Source of the DNA: Acetobacteraceae bacterium
Lineage (GTDB): Bacteria > Pseudomonadota > Alphaproteobacteria > Acetobacterales > Acetobacteraceae
Length of the DNA stretch: 9,759 bases
NCBI GenBank assembly: GCA_027323595.1
Contig: DAHWBL010000314.1
Coordinates: 1-9,759 of the forward strand
Direction: 5' to 3'
Positions 1 through 8,259 of this stretch are shown piece after piece. A program made the position numbers and the translations under genes. Numbering within the stretch: the stretch's first letter is position 1; each line of letters opens with the position of its first letter. Below the pieces are notes generated by a model. The model was not told the origin of the DNA. It searched no databases and was given only the letters and a program-made list of their open reading frames with translations.

Positions 1-586
1 CGCCCTTGGGGCCGCGCGCGACGAACACGCCGACGGTGGCATAGCGCGAGGCCGGGTTGCGGAACTTCTCATAGTTGGATTTCTCCGGGATCGGGAACTC
101 GATCGCGGTGATCAGCTCGCCCGGCTCCAGCGCGGTGGTGAACATGCCCTGGAAGAAATCATCCGCCTCGATCCGGCGCCGGTCGGTCTGGATGGTGGCG
201 CCCAGCGCCAGCACCGCCGCCGGATAGCAGGCCGAGGGGTCGTTGTTGGCGAGCGACCCGCCCATGGTGCCGCGATAGCGCACCTGCCGGTCGCCGATCC
301 AGCTCGCCATCAGCGCGAGGCCGGGGATGGATTTCTTCACGTTCGCATCAAGCGAGGTGGTGCGATGGGTGGTCATCGCCTGGATCGTGATGGTGCCAGA
401 CGTGGCGGTGATGCCCGACAGGCCGAGCCCGGCCAGATCGACCACCCCGCTCGGCTTGTTCAGCCGCTGCTTGAGCACCGGGATGAAGGTCATGCCGCCG
501 GCGAGCGCCTTGGCCTCGCCGTCCGCCGCGAGCAGCCCGACCGCGTCGCCAATGCTGCCCGGTCGGCTATACGTAAAATCATACAT
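1..586 (-). CDS. coxM: CO-dehydrogenase-like medium (FAD-binding) subunit, partial
   Basis: This is the flavoprotein subunit of an aerobic-type molybdenum hydroxylase, which passes electrons from the iron-sulfur subunit through FAD to an acceptor. The visible part is 195 codons of a family that is usually about 260-290 residues; the C-terminus lies beyond the left edge. Two FAD/pyrophosphate-binding motifs are present: an AGG motif at residues 29-31 (AGGMTFIP) and a TMGGSLANNDPSA motif at residues 107-119. The start ATG at 586-584 (MYDFTYSRPG) is preceded by GGGGA with a 9-nt spacer, and it lies 13 bp after the stop of the large subunit gene, so it is the third gene of the S-L-M operon. Assignment to the family is firm from these motifs and the neighbours. 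The substrate of the enzyme cannot be read from this subunit. Confidence 0.93.
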   Translation of the reverse strand, partial: MYDFTYSRPGSIGDAVGLLAADGEAKALAGGMTFIPVLKQRLNKPSGVVDLAGLGLSGITATSGTITIQAMTTHRTTSLDANVKKSIPGLALMASWIGDRQVRYRGTMGGSLANNDPSACYPAAVLALGATIQTDRRRIEADDFFQGMFTTALEPGELITAIEFPIPEKSNYEKFRNPASRYATVGVFVARGPKG

Positions 587-599
587 CGTTGCTGATCCC

Positions 600-2981
600 C
601 TATTCGGCGGCGAGCGCTGGCCGGCCCGCCTGTATGATGCCCCAGATTTTCTCCGGCGTCAGCGGCATGTCCATATGCCGCACGCCATAATCCGACAGCG
701 CGTCGATCACCGCGTTCACCACCGCCGGCGGGCTGCCGATGGCCCCCACCTCGCCGCAGCCCTTCGCGCCCAGCGGGTTGTGCGTGCACATGGTGCTCTC
801 GGTGCCGACGGTGATGTTGGGCAGGCAGTCGGCGCGCGGCATGGTGTAGTCCATGAACGAGCCGCTGACCAACTGTCCGCCGGCGTCGTAGCACGCGGCT
901 TCGAGCAGCGCCTGGCCGATCCCCTGGGCCACCCCGCCCTGCACCTGGCCTTCGACGATCATCGGGTTCACCACCCGGCCGACATCGTCCACGGCGACGA
1001 AATTCACCACGCGCACCACCCCGGTCTCGGGGTCGAGCTCGACCTCGCAGACATGGCAGCCGCCGGGGAAGGTGAAGTTCTTGGGGTCGTAGAAGGCGGT
1101 CTCCTCCAGCCCCGGCTCCAGCTCGTCGAGCGGGTAGTTGTGCGGCACGTAGGCGGCGAGCGACACCTCCGCCAGCGCCTTCGCCCGGTCGGTGCCCTTC
1201 ACCCGGAACTGGCCCTGGGAGAACTCGATGTCCGCGACATCCGCCTCCAGCAGATGGGCGGCGATCTTGCTGCCCTTGAGGATGATCTTGTCCATCGCCT
1301 TGACCATCGCCGAGCCGCCCACCGCCAGGCTGCGGCTGCCATAGGTGCCCATGCCGAACGGGATGCGCGCGGTGTCGCCATGCACGATATCGACCTGGTC
1401 GAACGCCACGCCGAGCTGGTCGGCGACGAGCTGGGCGAAGGTGGTCTCGTGGCCCTGGCCGTGGCTGTGGGTGCCGGTGAACACCGTCACGCTGCCGGTC
1501 GGGTTGACGCGCACATTGGCCACCTCGAACAGGCCGGCGCGGGCGCCAAGCGAGCCCACCACCGCGCTCGGCGCGATGCCGCAGGCCTCCAGATAGGTGG
1601 AGATGCCCATGCCGCGCAGCCTGCCGGCCGCCTTTGCCGCCGCGCGCCGGGCCGCGAACCCATCGAAATCCGCCGCCGCCAGCGCCGCGTCCAGCGTCAT
1701 GACATGGTTGCCGCTGTCATATTGCAGCGCCACCGGCGTCTGATACGGATAAGCGTCGGACGGGATGAAGTTGCGCCGCCGCAGCGCCACCCGGTCCATC
1801 CCGGTCTCGCGCGCGATCACATCGACCAGCCGTTCGAGCAGATAGCTCGCCTCCGGCCGGCCGGCGCCGCGATAGGCATCCACCGGCACGGTGTTGGTGA
1901 ACACCGCCTTCACCTCGGCATGGATCAGCGGCGTGCGATACACGCCTGCCAGCAGCGTCGCATACAGATAGGTCGGCACCGCCGGGGCGAAGGTGGAGAG
2001 ATAGGCACCCATGTTGCACAGGGTGCGGACCCTGAGCGCGAGGAAATTGCCCTGCGCGTCGAGCGCCATCTCGGCGGTGCTGTCATGGTCGCGGCCATGC
2101 GCGTCGGAGATGAACGCCTCGGCGCGGTCCGACGTCCATTTCACCGGCCGACCGAGCTTGCCCGCGGCCCAGGTGACCAGCGCCTCCTCGGCGTAATGAT
2201 AGATTTTCGAGCCGAAGCCGCCGCCGACATCGGGGGCGACCACGCGCAGCCGGTGCTCGGGGATGTGCAGCACGAAGGCGCCCATCAGCAGCCGGATCAC
2301 GTGCGGATTCTGGCTGGTGGTGTAGAGCGTGTGGTCGCCGGTGAACGGATCGAAATCGCCGATCGCGGCGCGCGGCTCCATCGCGTTGGGCACCAGCCGG
2401 TTGTTGGTCAGATCGAGGCTGACGACGCGGTGCGCGCCGGCGAAGGCGGCATCCACCCCGGCCTTGTCGCCGATCTGCCAGTCATAGCACACATTGCCCG
2501 GCGCCTCGTCATGCAGGCTCGCGGCCCCCGCGACGATCGCGTCGCGCACGCCCACCACCGGCGGCAGGTCCGCATAGGAGATCACCAGCGCCTCGGCGGC
2601 GTCGCGGGCCTGCTGGCGGGTGCCGGCCACCACCAGCGCCACCGGATCGCCGACATGGCGAACCTTGCCGATCGCCAGCACCGGATGCGCCGGCTCGGCC
2701 ATCGGGCTGCCGTCCTTGTTGTGGAGCTGCCAGCCGCAGGGCAGCCCGCCGACGCCATCGGCGGCCAGATCGGCGCCGGTATAGACCGCGACCACCCCGT
2801 CCATCGCCAGCGCCGCGGCGGCATCGATGCCGACAAGCCGCGCATGCGGCCGGTCGGACCGCTTGACGATGGCGTGCAGCTGTCCGGGTCGGTTCAGATC
2901 GTCGGTGTAGCGACCCTTGCCGTTGAGGAAGCGCAGATCCTCACGCCGGCGAACCGACGCGCCGATTCCCTCGAAGCCCAT
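600..2981 (-). CDS. coxL: CO-dehydrogenase-like large (molybdopterin) subunit, form II
   Basis: This is the catalytic subunit of a xanthine-oxidase-family molybdenum hydroxylase, 793 residues, a normal length for CoxL-type proteins. It binds the molybdopterin cytosine dinucleotide cofactor. Seen in the sequence: an N-terminal hammerhead domain (about residues 10-125), Q224 in a TTSQNPH context near the Mo site, a GGGFGSK loop, the active-site loop AYRGAGR at 369-375, GQGH at 508-511, and the catalytic glutamate E744 in GCGEVG. The loop is of the form II type; proven CO dehydrogenases (form I) have AYxCSFR. The true substrate is therefore uncertain: CO or another small carbonyl or N-heterocyclic compound. 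I chose the ATG at 2981 because GGGAGG lies 9 nt upstream and the protein then starts at the conserved region; the longer open frame to 3044 would overlap the small subunit gene. It follows the small subunit gene by 31 bp. Confidence 0.95.
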   Translation of the reverse strand: MGFEGIGASVRRREDLRFLNGKGRYTDDLNRPGQLHAIVKRSDRPHARLVGIDAAAALAMDGVVAVYTGADLAADGVGGLPCGWQLHNKDGSPMAEPAHPVLAIGKVRHVGDPVALVVAGTRQQARDAAEALVISYADLPPVVGVRDAIVAGAASLHDEAPGNVCYDWQIGDKAGVDAAFAGAHRVVSLDLTNNRLVPNAMEPRAAIGDFDPFTGDHTLYTTSQNPHVIRLLMGAFVLHIPEHRLRVVAPDVGGGFGSKIYHYAEEALVTWAAGKLGRPVKWTSDRAEAFISDAHGRDHDSTAEMALDAQGNFLALRVRTLCNMGAYLSTFAPAVPTYLYATLLAGVYRTPLIHAEVKAVFTNTVPVDAYRGAGRPEASYLLERLVDVIARETGMDRVALRRRNFIPSDAYPYQTPVALQYDSGNHVMTLDAALAAADFDGFAARRAAAKAAGRLRGMGISTYLEACGIAPSAVVGSLGARAGLFEVANVRVNPTGSVTVFTGTHSHGQGHETTFAQLVADQLGVAFDQVDIVHGDTARIPFGMGTYGSRSLAVGGSAMVKAMDKIILKGSKIAAHLLEADVADIEFSQGQFRVKGTDRAKALAEVSLAAYVPHNYPLDELEPGLEETAFYDPKNFTFPGGCHVCEVELDPETGVVRVVNFVAVDDVGRVVNPMIVEGQVQGGVAQGIGQALLEAACYDAGGQLVSGSFMDYTMPRADCLPNITVGTESTMCTHNPLGAKGCGEVGAIGSPPAVVNAVIDALSDYGVRHMDMPLTPEKIWGIIQAGRPALAAE

Positions 2982-3012
2982 TGGTTGCCGCCTCCCTGAA
3001 AGGTCGCTGCCG

Positions 3013-3510
<498 letters not shown>

Positions 3511-3559
3511 CGCTCTCCCCCTCGTCGCTGGTGTGCCGTGTTTGTCCGTGTGGGGCGCA

Positions 3560-3588
3560 GTGTTGGCGCGCCGGCCCGTCGCGGTCAA
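3560..3588 (-). promoter_or_regulatory. Possible sigma70-type promoter for the coxSLM operon
   Basis: On the minus strand TTGACC (3588-3583) matches five of six bases of the -35 consensus. A 17-bp spacer then leads to CAACAC (3565-3560), a poor -10 match. It lies about 50 bp upstream of the coxS start in the correct orientation. The weak -10 makes this tentative; an activator-dependent promoter would fit. Confidence 0.25.
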
Positions 3589-3618
3589 GCCGGCAGCGCC
3601 GCTTGAAACAAGTGCCGA

Positions 3619-3655
3619 CCGCGTCTAATCGGAAACGCGCCCTTCGCGGACGCGG
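3619..3655. promoter_or_regulatory. Inverted repeat in the divergent intergenic region
   Basis: CCGCGTC at 3619-3625 is a perfect inverted copy of GACGCGG at 3649-3655, with 23 bp between the arms. A second, nested pairing is possible between CGCGT at 3620-3624 and ACGCG at 3635-3639. The position between coxS and the divergent GtrA gene would suit an operator or an RNA hairpin in the 5' leader of the GtrA transcript. In DNA this GC-rich, such a repeat can arise by chance. Confidence 0.3.
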
Positions 3656-3726
3656 CAACATCCAGGTGGCACGGTGGAGAATCGATCGAGGCGATATAGC
3701 CGTCCGTACATAACCCTCGGTCGGCG

Positions 3727-4146
3727 ATGATCGGCGCGACAGCACGGCTGAACCCCGCGCGGCGCGCCTGGATCATCGATCTGCTGCGCTTTGGCACCGT
3801 CGGTGGTGTCGGATTTCTTCTCGACAGCGCCACGGTCTATGCCAGCCGGGCCGCGCTGGGGCTCTATGGTGCGGGCGTGCTCGCCTATTTCGTCGCCGCC
3901 ACCGGCAACTGGCTGCTCAACCGGGTCTGGACCTTTCGCGGTCGCGGCAGCGGCCCCGCGCACCGCCAATGGGCGGCATTCCTCGCCGCGAATCTGGTCG
4001 GATTCGTGCTCAATCGGGGCACCTACGCCATCCTGGTGACGGTCAGCGCGCTGTGCGCGCGCCAGCCGGTCTATGCCATCGCCGCCGGCGCGATCGCCGG
4101 GCTGTTCACCAATTTTTCGCTCAGCCGCAAACTGGTGTTCAAGTGA
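3727..4146 (+). CDS. GtrA family membrane protein
   Basis: This is a 139-residue integral membrane protein of the GtrA family, whose members are thought to flip or help translocate polyprenyl-linked sugars across the inner membrane. Four hydrophobic segments are visible at about residues 20-39, 46-65, 83-108 and 114-133. Two family signatures are clear: NWLLNRVWTFR at 61-71 after the second segment, and TNFSLSRKLVF at 128-138 at the C-terminus. The length is normal for the family. The ATG at 3727 has no strong Shine-Dalgarno sequence, so the exact start is less certain than the frame. Its stop overlaps the GTG start of the glycosyltransferase (GTGA), and the two are expected to act together in lipid-linked sugar modification of the cell envelope. 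Confidence 0.9.
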   Translation: MIGATARLNPARRAWIIDLLRFGTVGGVGFLLDSATVYASRAALGLYGAGVLAYFVAATGNWLLNRVWTFRGRGSGPAHRQWAAFLAANLVGFVLNRGTYAILVTVSALCARQPVYAIAAGAIAGLFTNFSLSRKLVFK

Positions 4147-5096
4147 CCCCGCGCGTCGCCGTGCTGATCCCGTGCTACAACGAGGCATCGAGCATCGCCG
4201 CGGTTGTCGCCGATTTTCGCGCCGCCCTGCCCGCCGCGACGATCCATGTCTACGACAATAATTCCACTGACGACACGGTTTCGCGCGCCGCCGCCGCCGG
4301 CGCGCTGGTTCGCCGCGAGGCGCTGCAGGGCAAGGGCCAGGTGGTGCGCCGCATGTTCGCCGACATCGAGGCCGACGCCTATATTCTCGTCGATGGTGAT
4401 GGCACCTACGACGCCGCCGCCGCCCCCGCCCTGCTCGCCCGCCTGCTCACCGACGGGCTCGACATGGTCACCGGCACCCGACAGCACGATTCCGCCGCCG
4501 CCTACCGCCCGGGCCACCAGTTCGGCAACCGGCTGCTCACCGGCATCGCCGCGTCCATTTTCGGCGACCGCATCACCGACATGCTGTCGGGCTATCGCGC
4601 CTTCTCGCGCCGCTTCGTCAAATCCTTCCCCGCCCTGTCCGCCGGCTTCGAGACCGAGACCGAATTCACCGTGCATGCGCTGGAGCTGGCCATGCCGATC
4701 GGCGAGATCATGGTGCGCTACGGCGAACGCCCGGCGGATTCGCCGTCCAAGCTCAACACCTTCCGCGATGGCTGGCGCATCCTGCGGATGATCCTGATGC
4801 TGCTGCGCAACGAACGTCCGCTGCGCTTTTTTGGCATGCTCGGCATCGTCACGCTGCTGGTGGCGATCGCGCTGGCCATTCCGGTGTTCGTCGAATTCGC
4901 CCGCACCGGCCTCGTGCCGCGCCTGCCCACCGCGGTGCTCGCCACCGGGCTGTCGCTGCTGTCCTTCCTGTCGGCGTTCACCGGGCTGATCCTGCAAACC
5001 GTCACCATCGGCCGACGCGAGATGAAGCGCCTCGCCTATCTCGCCGTGCCGGGTCCGCTGGCCGCGGGCTTCCGCCTCACCGAGCCGCCGGCATGA
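4143..5096 (+). CDS. Family 2 glycosyltransferase (GtrB/DPM1-like)
   Basis: This is a 317-residue membrane-anchored glycosyltransferase with a GT-A fold, probably moving a sugar from a nucleotide donor to a polyprenyl phosphate. The N-terminal catalytic domain shows VAVLIPCYNE (residues 5-14), DNNSTDDT (38-45) and the metal/nucleotide-binding DGDG at 84-87. DMLSGYRAFSRRF at 146-158 resembles the acceptor region of polyprenyl-phosphate glycosyltransferases. Two hydrophobic segments follow at about 230-252 and 264-289, as in GtrB-like enzymes. I chose the GTG at 4143 because it overlaps the GtrA stop by 4 bp and directly precedes the conserved PRVAVLIP strand; the frame is open back to 3969, but that part is antisense-like filler inside gtrA. 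The stop overlaps the mepA start (ATGA). The sugar donor cannot be told from sequence. Confidence 0.9.
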   Translation: MTPRVAVLIPCYNEASSIAAVVADFRAALPAATIHVYDNNSTDDTVSRAAAAGALVRREALQGKGQVVRRMFADIEADAYILVDGDGTYDAAAAPALLARLLTDGLDMVTGTRQHDSAAAYRPGHQFGNRLLTGIAASIFGDRITDMLSGYRAFSRRFVKSFPALSAGFETETEFTVHALELAMPIGEIMVRYGERPADSPSKLNTFRDGWRILRMILMLLRNERPLRFFGMLGIVTLLVAIALAIPVFVEFARTGLVPRLPTAVLATGLSLLSFLSAFTGLILQTVTIGRREMKRLAYLAVPGPLAAGFRLTEPPA

Positions 5097-5878
5097 GGCG
5101 CGCCGTCGTCGCGCTCGCGCTGCTGGCGTTCGCCGCGTCGGCCCGCGCCGAGGAAACGCGGGTGGTCGGCGCGGCCAATGCCGGGTGCATCGCCGGCGCC
5201 GAGGAACTGCCGGCGCGCGGGCCGGGATTTGTCACGCTGCATCGCGCCGAAAGCCATTTCTGGGGACACCGCGAAACCATCGCGGGCATCGAGACGCTGG
5301 CGCGGCAGGCAACCGACGCGGGCCTGGGTGACATCTATGTCGGCGACATCTCGCCGCGCCATGGCGGGCCGCAGCCGGGCGCGCACGCCAGCCACCAGCG
5401 CGGCATCGATGCCGACATCTGGCTGTCCGCCGGACCGCGCGGCCCGCTCACCGACGCCCAGACCGCCAGCACCACGCCGCCCTCAATGGTCCGGGCCGAC
5501 GGCATGGATGTCGATCCGGCCCGCTTCACGCCCGCGATCGTCTCGCTGATCCGCCTGGCCACCGAATTGCCGGGCGTCGATCGGGTGCTGGTGAACCCGG
5601 CGATCAAGGCGCATCTGTGCCGCACCGCCGGACCCGACCGCGCCTGGCTGCACCGGCTGCGTCCGTGGTGGGGCCACGCCGCGCACATGCATCTGAGCTT
5701 TCACTGTCCGGCCGATCAGCCGGGCTGCGTGCAGATGCCGCCGCCGCCACCCGGCGATGGGTGCGACGCCACGCTCGACTGGTGGTTCAGCGCCGAGGCG
5801 CGCACGCCCGCGCCGAGCCGCCCGGCCGCGAAGCCGGTGCTGCCCGCCTTCTGTCGCGCCCTGCTCGCCGGCCCGTGA
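5093..5878 (+). CDS. mepA: Penicillin-insensitive murein endopeptidase, M74 family
   Basis: This is a 261-residue secreted metallopeptidase that would cut D-alanyl-meso-diaminopimelyl crosslinks in peptidoglycan in the periplasm. A Sec signal peptide is visible at residues 1-19 (positively charged start, hydrophobic core, ending ARA before EE). The LAS-type zinc motifs are complete: H101 and D108 in SHQRGIDAD, and H195, H198 and H200 in WWGHAAHMH, matching H113, D120, H206, H209 and H211 of the E. coli enzyme as I recall them. Six cysteines (32, 176, 205, 212, 224, 254) fit the three disulfides known in MepA. A proline-rich stretch at about 215-221 and a short C-terminal tail follow. The start ATG overlaps the glycosyltransferase stop by 4 bp, so the three genes probably form one operon. 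Confidence 0.93.
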   Translation: MRRAVVALALLAFAASARAEETRVVGAANAGCIAGAEELPARGPGFVTLHRAESHFWGHRETIAGIETLARQATDAGLGDIYVGDISPRHGGPQPGAHASHQRGIDADIWLSAGPRGPLTDAQTASTTPPSMVRADGMDVDPARFTPAIVSLIRLATELPGVDRVLVNPAIKAHLCRTAGPDRAWLHRLRPWWGHAAHMHLSFHCPADQPGCVQMPPPPPGDGCDATLDWWFSAEARTPAPSRPAAKPVLPAFCRALLAGP

Positions 5879-5892
5879 TGGCCGCGATGTCG

Positions 5893-5936
5893 GTTGGCCT
5901 GATATATCGTTGTTTCGTGTCGTTGCGTGTCGGAGG
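5893..5936 (+). promoter_or_regulatory. AT-richer leader with Shine-Dalgarno before the orphan coxL-like gene
   Basis: The 63-bp gap after mepA contains a short AT-rich patch with the 8-bp palindrome GATATATC (5901-5908), the only such patch nearby. It could be a -10 region of an internal promoter, but I see no matching -35. GGAGG at 5932-5936, 5 nt before the ATG at 5942, is a good Shine-Dalgarno sequence and decides that start over the upstream in-frame GTG at 5927. Confidence 0.3.
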
Positions 5937-7012
5937 ATTGCATGGGTGAGTTTTCGATCGGCCAACCGGTTCCGCGCAGCGAGGACCCCGCCTTGCTGCA
6001 AGGCCGCGGGCGCTACAGCGCCGACATCGCCGCGCCGGGCCAGGCCTATGGCGTGTTCGTGCGCTCCCGCCACGCCCACGGCGCGCTGACCGGCATCGAC
6101 ATCGCCGCCGCGGCCACCCTGCCCGGCGTGCGCGCCATCTTCACCCAGGCCGATCTGGATGCCGCCGGCGTCGGCCCCATGCCGCCGCAGCAGGCCGCGA
6201 AAAACGCCGACGGCACGCCGATGCACGCCCCCGCGCAGCCGGTGTTGGCGCGCGACAAGGTGCATTATGTCGGCGAACCGGTGGCCCTGGTGGTGGCCGA
6301 CACCCGCGCCCAGGCGCGCGACGCCGCCGAGGCGGTGCTGCTCGCCATCGACCCGCTGCCCGCGGTCACCACCGCCTCGGCGGCGGTGGCGCCGGGCGCG
6401 CCGCAGGTGCATGCGCAGGCGCCGGGCAATGTCGCCCTCACCTTCCGCCATGGCGACGCGGACGCGGTCGCCGCCGCCTTCGCGTCGGCCGCCCATGTCA
6501 CCCGCCTGTCGGTGCGCAACACCCGCCTGGTGGTGGCGCCGATGGAGCCGCGCTCGGCTCTGGCCGTGCCGGACCCGGCGAGCGGGCATCTCAGCCTGCA
6601 TGTCGGCTGCCAGGGCGTGTTCGGGATGCGCAACACGCTGCGCGGCGTGCTCGGGCTGGAAGCCGGGCAGCTTCGCGTGCTCACCGGCAATGTCGGCGGC
6701 TCGTTCGGCATGAAGGCGTCGTGCTATCCGGAATATGTCGCGCTGCTGCACGCCGCGCGCGCGCTCGCCCGCCCGGTCACCTGGACCGATGACCGCAGCG
6801 ATTCGTTCCTGTCGGACAGCCATGGCCGCGACCATGAGACCGAGCTGGCGCTGGCGCTCGACGCGCAGGGACATTTCCTGGCGTTGCGCGCCGAGGTGCT
6901 CGGCAATGTCGGCGCGGCCCTGTCCAACGCGGTGTTCCTGCCGCCCACCGTCAACACCGCGAAAAACATCGTCGGCGTCTATCGCACGCCGCTGCTCGAA
7001 GTGGTCAGCCGC

Positions 7013-7015
7013 TGA
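7013..7015 (+). other. In-frame TGA interrupting the orphan large subunit
   Basis: The TGA follows the residues EVVSR and precedes VFTNTSPVGAYRGAGR. It is followed immediately by GTG, giving TGAGTG. It is one substitution away from TGC, TGT or TGG, and as I remember the family a cysteine is often seen at this site. Confidence 0.85.
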
Positions 7016-7031
7016 GTGTTCACCAACACCT

Positions 7032-7060
7032 CCCCGGTCGGCGCCTATCGCGGCGCGGGG
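7032..7060 (+). other. Potential stem-loop just downstream of the TGA
   Basis: GCGCC (7041-7045) can pair with GGCGC (7052-7056) around the loop TATCGC. CCCC (7032-7035) can pair with GGGG (7057-7060), leaving GGTCG bulged on the 5' side. A smaller hairpin, GTGTT with AACAC around CACC, lies at 7016-7029. The region encodes the conserved VFTNT and AYRGAGR residues, so the pairing may be a by-product of GC-rich codons. Confidence 0.25.
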
Positions 7061-8246
7061 CGGCCGGAGGGCAATTATTACATGGAGCGGCTGATCGACA
7101 CCGCCGCGCGGCAGATGGGCATCGACCGCATCGAACTGCGCCGGGCCAACCAGATCCAACCCGACGCCCTGCCCTATGCCGCCCCCTCGGCGCAGACCTA
7201 TGACAGCGGCGATTTCCCCGCCGTGCTGGACCGCGCGCTGCACCGGGCCGACTGGGACGGATTTGCCGCCCGCCGCGCCGACAGCCGCCGGCGCGGGCGG
7301 CTGCGCGGCCTGGGGCTCGGCCAGTATCTGGAAGCCACCGCGCCGCCATCGCAGGAAATGGGCGGCATCCGCTTCGAGGCGAACGGCGATGTCACCATCA
7401 TCACCGGCACGCTCGATTACGGCCAGGGCCACGCCACCGCCTTCGCGCAGGTGCTGGCGGACCGGCTCGGCCTGCCGTTCGCGCGCATCCGCCTGCTGCA
7501 GGGCGACAGCGACCAACTGCTCGCCGGCGGCGGCTCCGGCGGCTCGCGCTCGATCATGTCGAGCGGCAGCGCCATCGTCGCCGCCGCCGCCGAGGTGGTC
7601 GAGCGCGGCCGCCAGATCGCCGCCCATCTGCTCGAAGCCGCGGCGAGCGACATCGAGTTCAATGACGGGCGCTTCAGCATCGCCGGCACCGACCGCTCCA
7701 TCACCCTGCTCGACATGGCCGCGCGGCTGCGCGCGGGCGTCGCGCTGCCGGAGGGAACCCCGGCCAGCCTCGATGTCGCGCTGGTGGAAAAATCCCCGCC
7801 CTCGGCATTTCCCAACGGCTGTCACGTCGCCGAGATCGAGATCGACCCGGACACCGGCGAGGTGTTCCTCGACCGCTACGAGACCGTCAATGATTTCGGC
7901 GTGCTGGTGAATCCGCTGCTGGTGCAAGGACAGTTGCATGGCGGCATCATGCAGGGGCTCGGCCAGGCGCTGCTGGAGAACACCCATTATGACGAGTCCG
8001 GCCAGTTGCTGAGCGGCTCGTTCATGGATTACGCGATGCCGCGCGCCGACCATGGCATCGGCTTCGGCTTCGCCAGCCTGCCCGCGCCGGCGCGGACCAA
8101 CGTGCTCGGGGTGAAAGGGTGCGGCGAGGCCGGCTGCGCGGGCTCGCTGCCGGCGATCATGAACGCGGTGGTGGACGCGCTGGCCGAGCACGGCGTCACC
8201 CATATCGACATGCCGGCGACCCCGCAGCGTGTGTGGCAGGCATTGC

Positions 8247-8252
8247 GGGAGG
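8247..8252 (+). promoter_or_regulatory. Shine-Dalgarno sequence that sets the murQ CTG start
   Basis: GGGAGG lies inside the end of the large subunit gene, 7 nt before the CTG at 8260. No ATG or TTG lies nearby in the murQ frame; the nearest GTG (8233) has no such sequence before it. Confidence 0.65.
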
Positions 8253-8259
8253 CACGCGG

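Noticed and set aside
327..2999. An 890-codon open frame on the plus strand, opposite coxL and coxM
   Set aside because: It is antisense to genes with complete family motifs. Its translation is rich in Arg, His and Gly with no recognisable domain, as expected when GC-rich codons leave the opposite strand free of stops.
3565..3572. GGCGCGCC palindrome upstream of coxS
   Set aside because: Short self-complementary GC words are expected by chance at this base composition.
3603..3629. TTGAAA and TCTAAT as a plus-strand sigma70 promoter for the GtrA gene
   Set aside because: The spacer is only 15 bp and the sequence lies about 100 bp from the start. It is possible but too weak to list as a feature.
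3667..3673. TGGCACG, resembling the -24 half of a sigma54 promoter
   Set aside because: The required TTGC-like -12 element is missing at the right spacing.
4071..4997. A 308-codon minus-strand frame opposite the glycosyltransferase
   Set aside because: It is a Gly/Gln/His-rich shadow of the real gene with no Shine-Dalgarno sequence or known domain.
5879..5930. Possible terminator after mepA (GGCC arms)
   Set aside because: The arms are only 4 bp with a 12-nt loop and no T-run follows.
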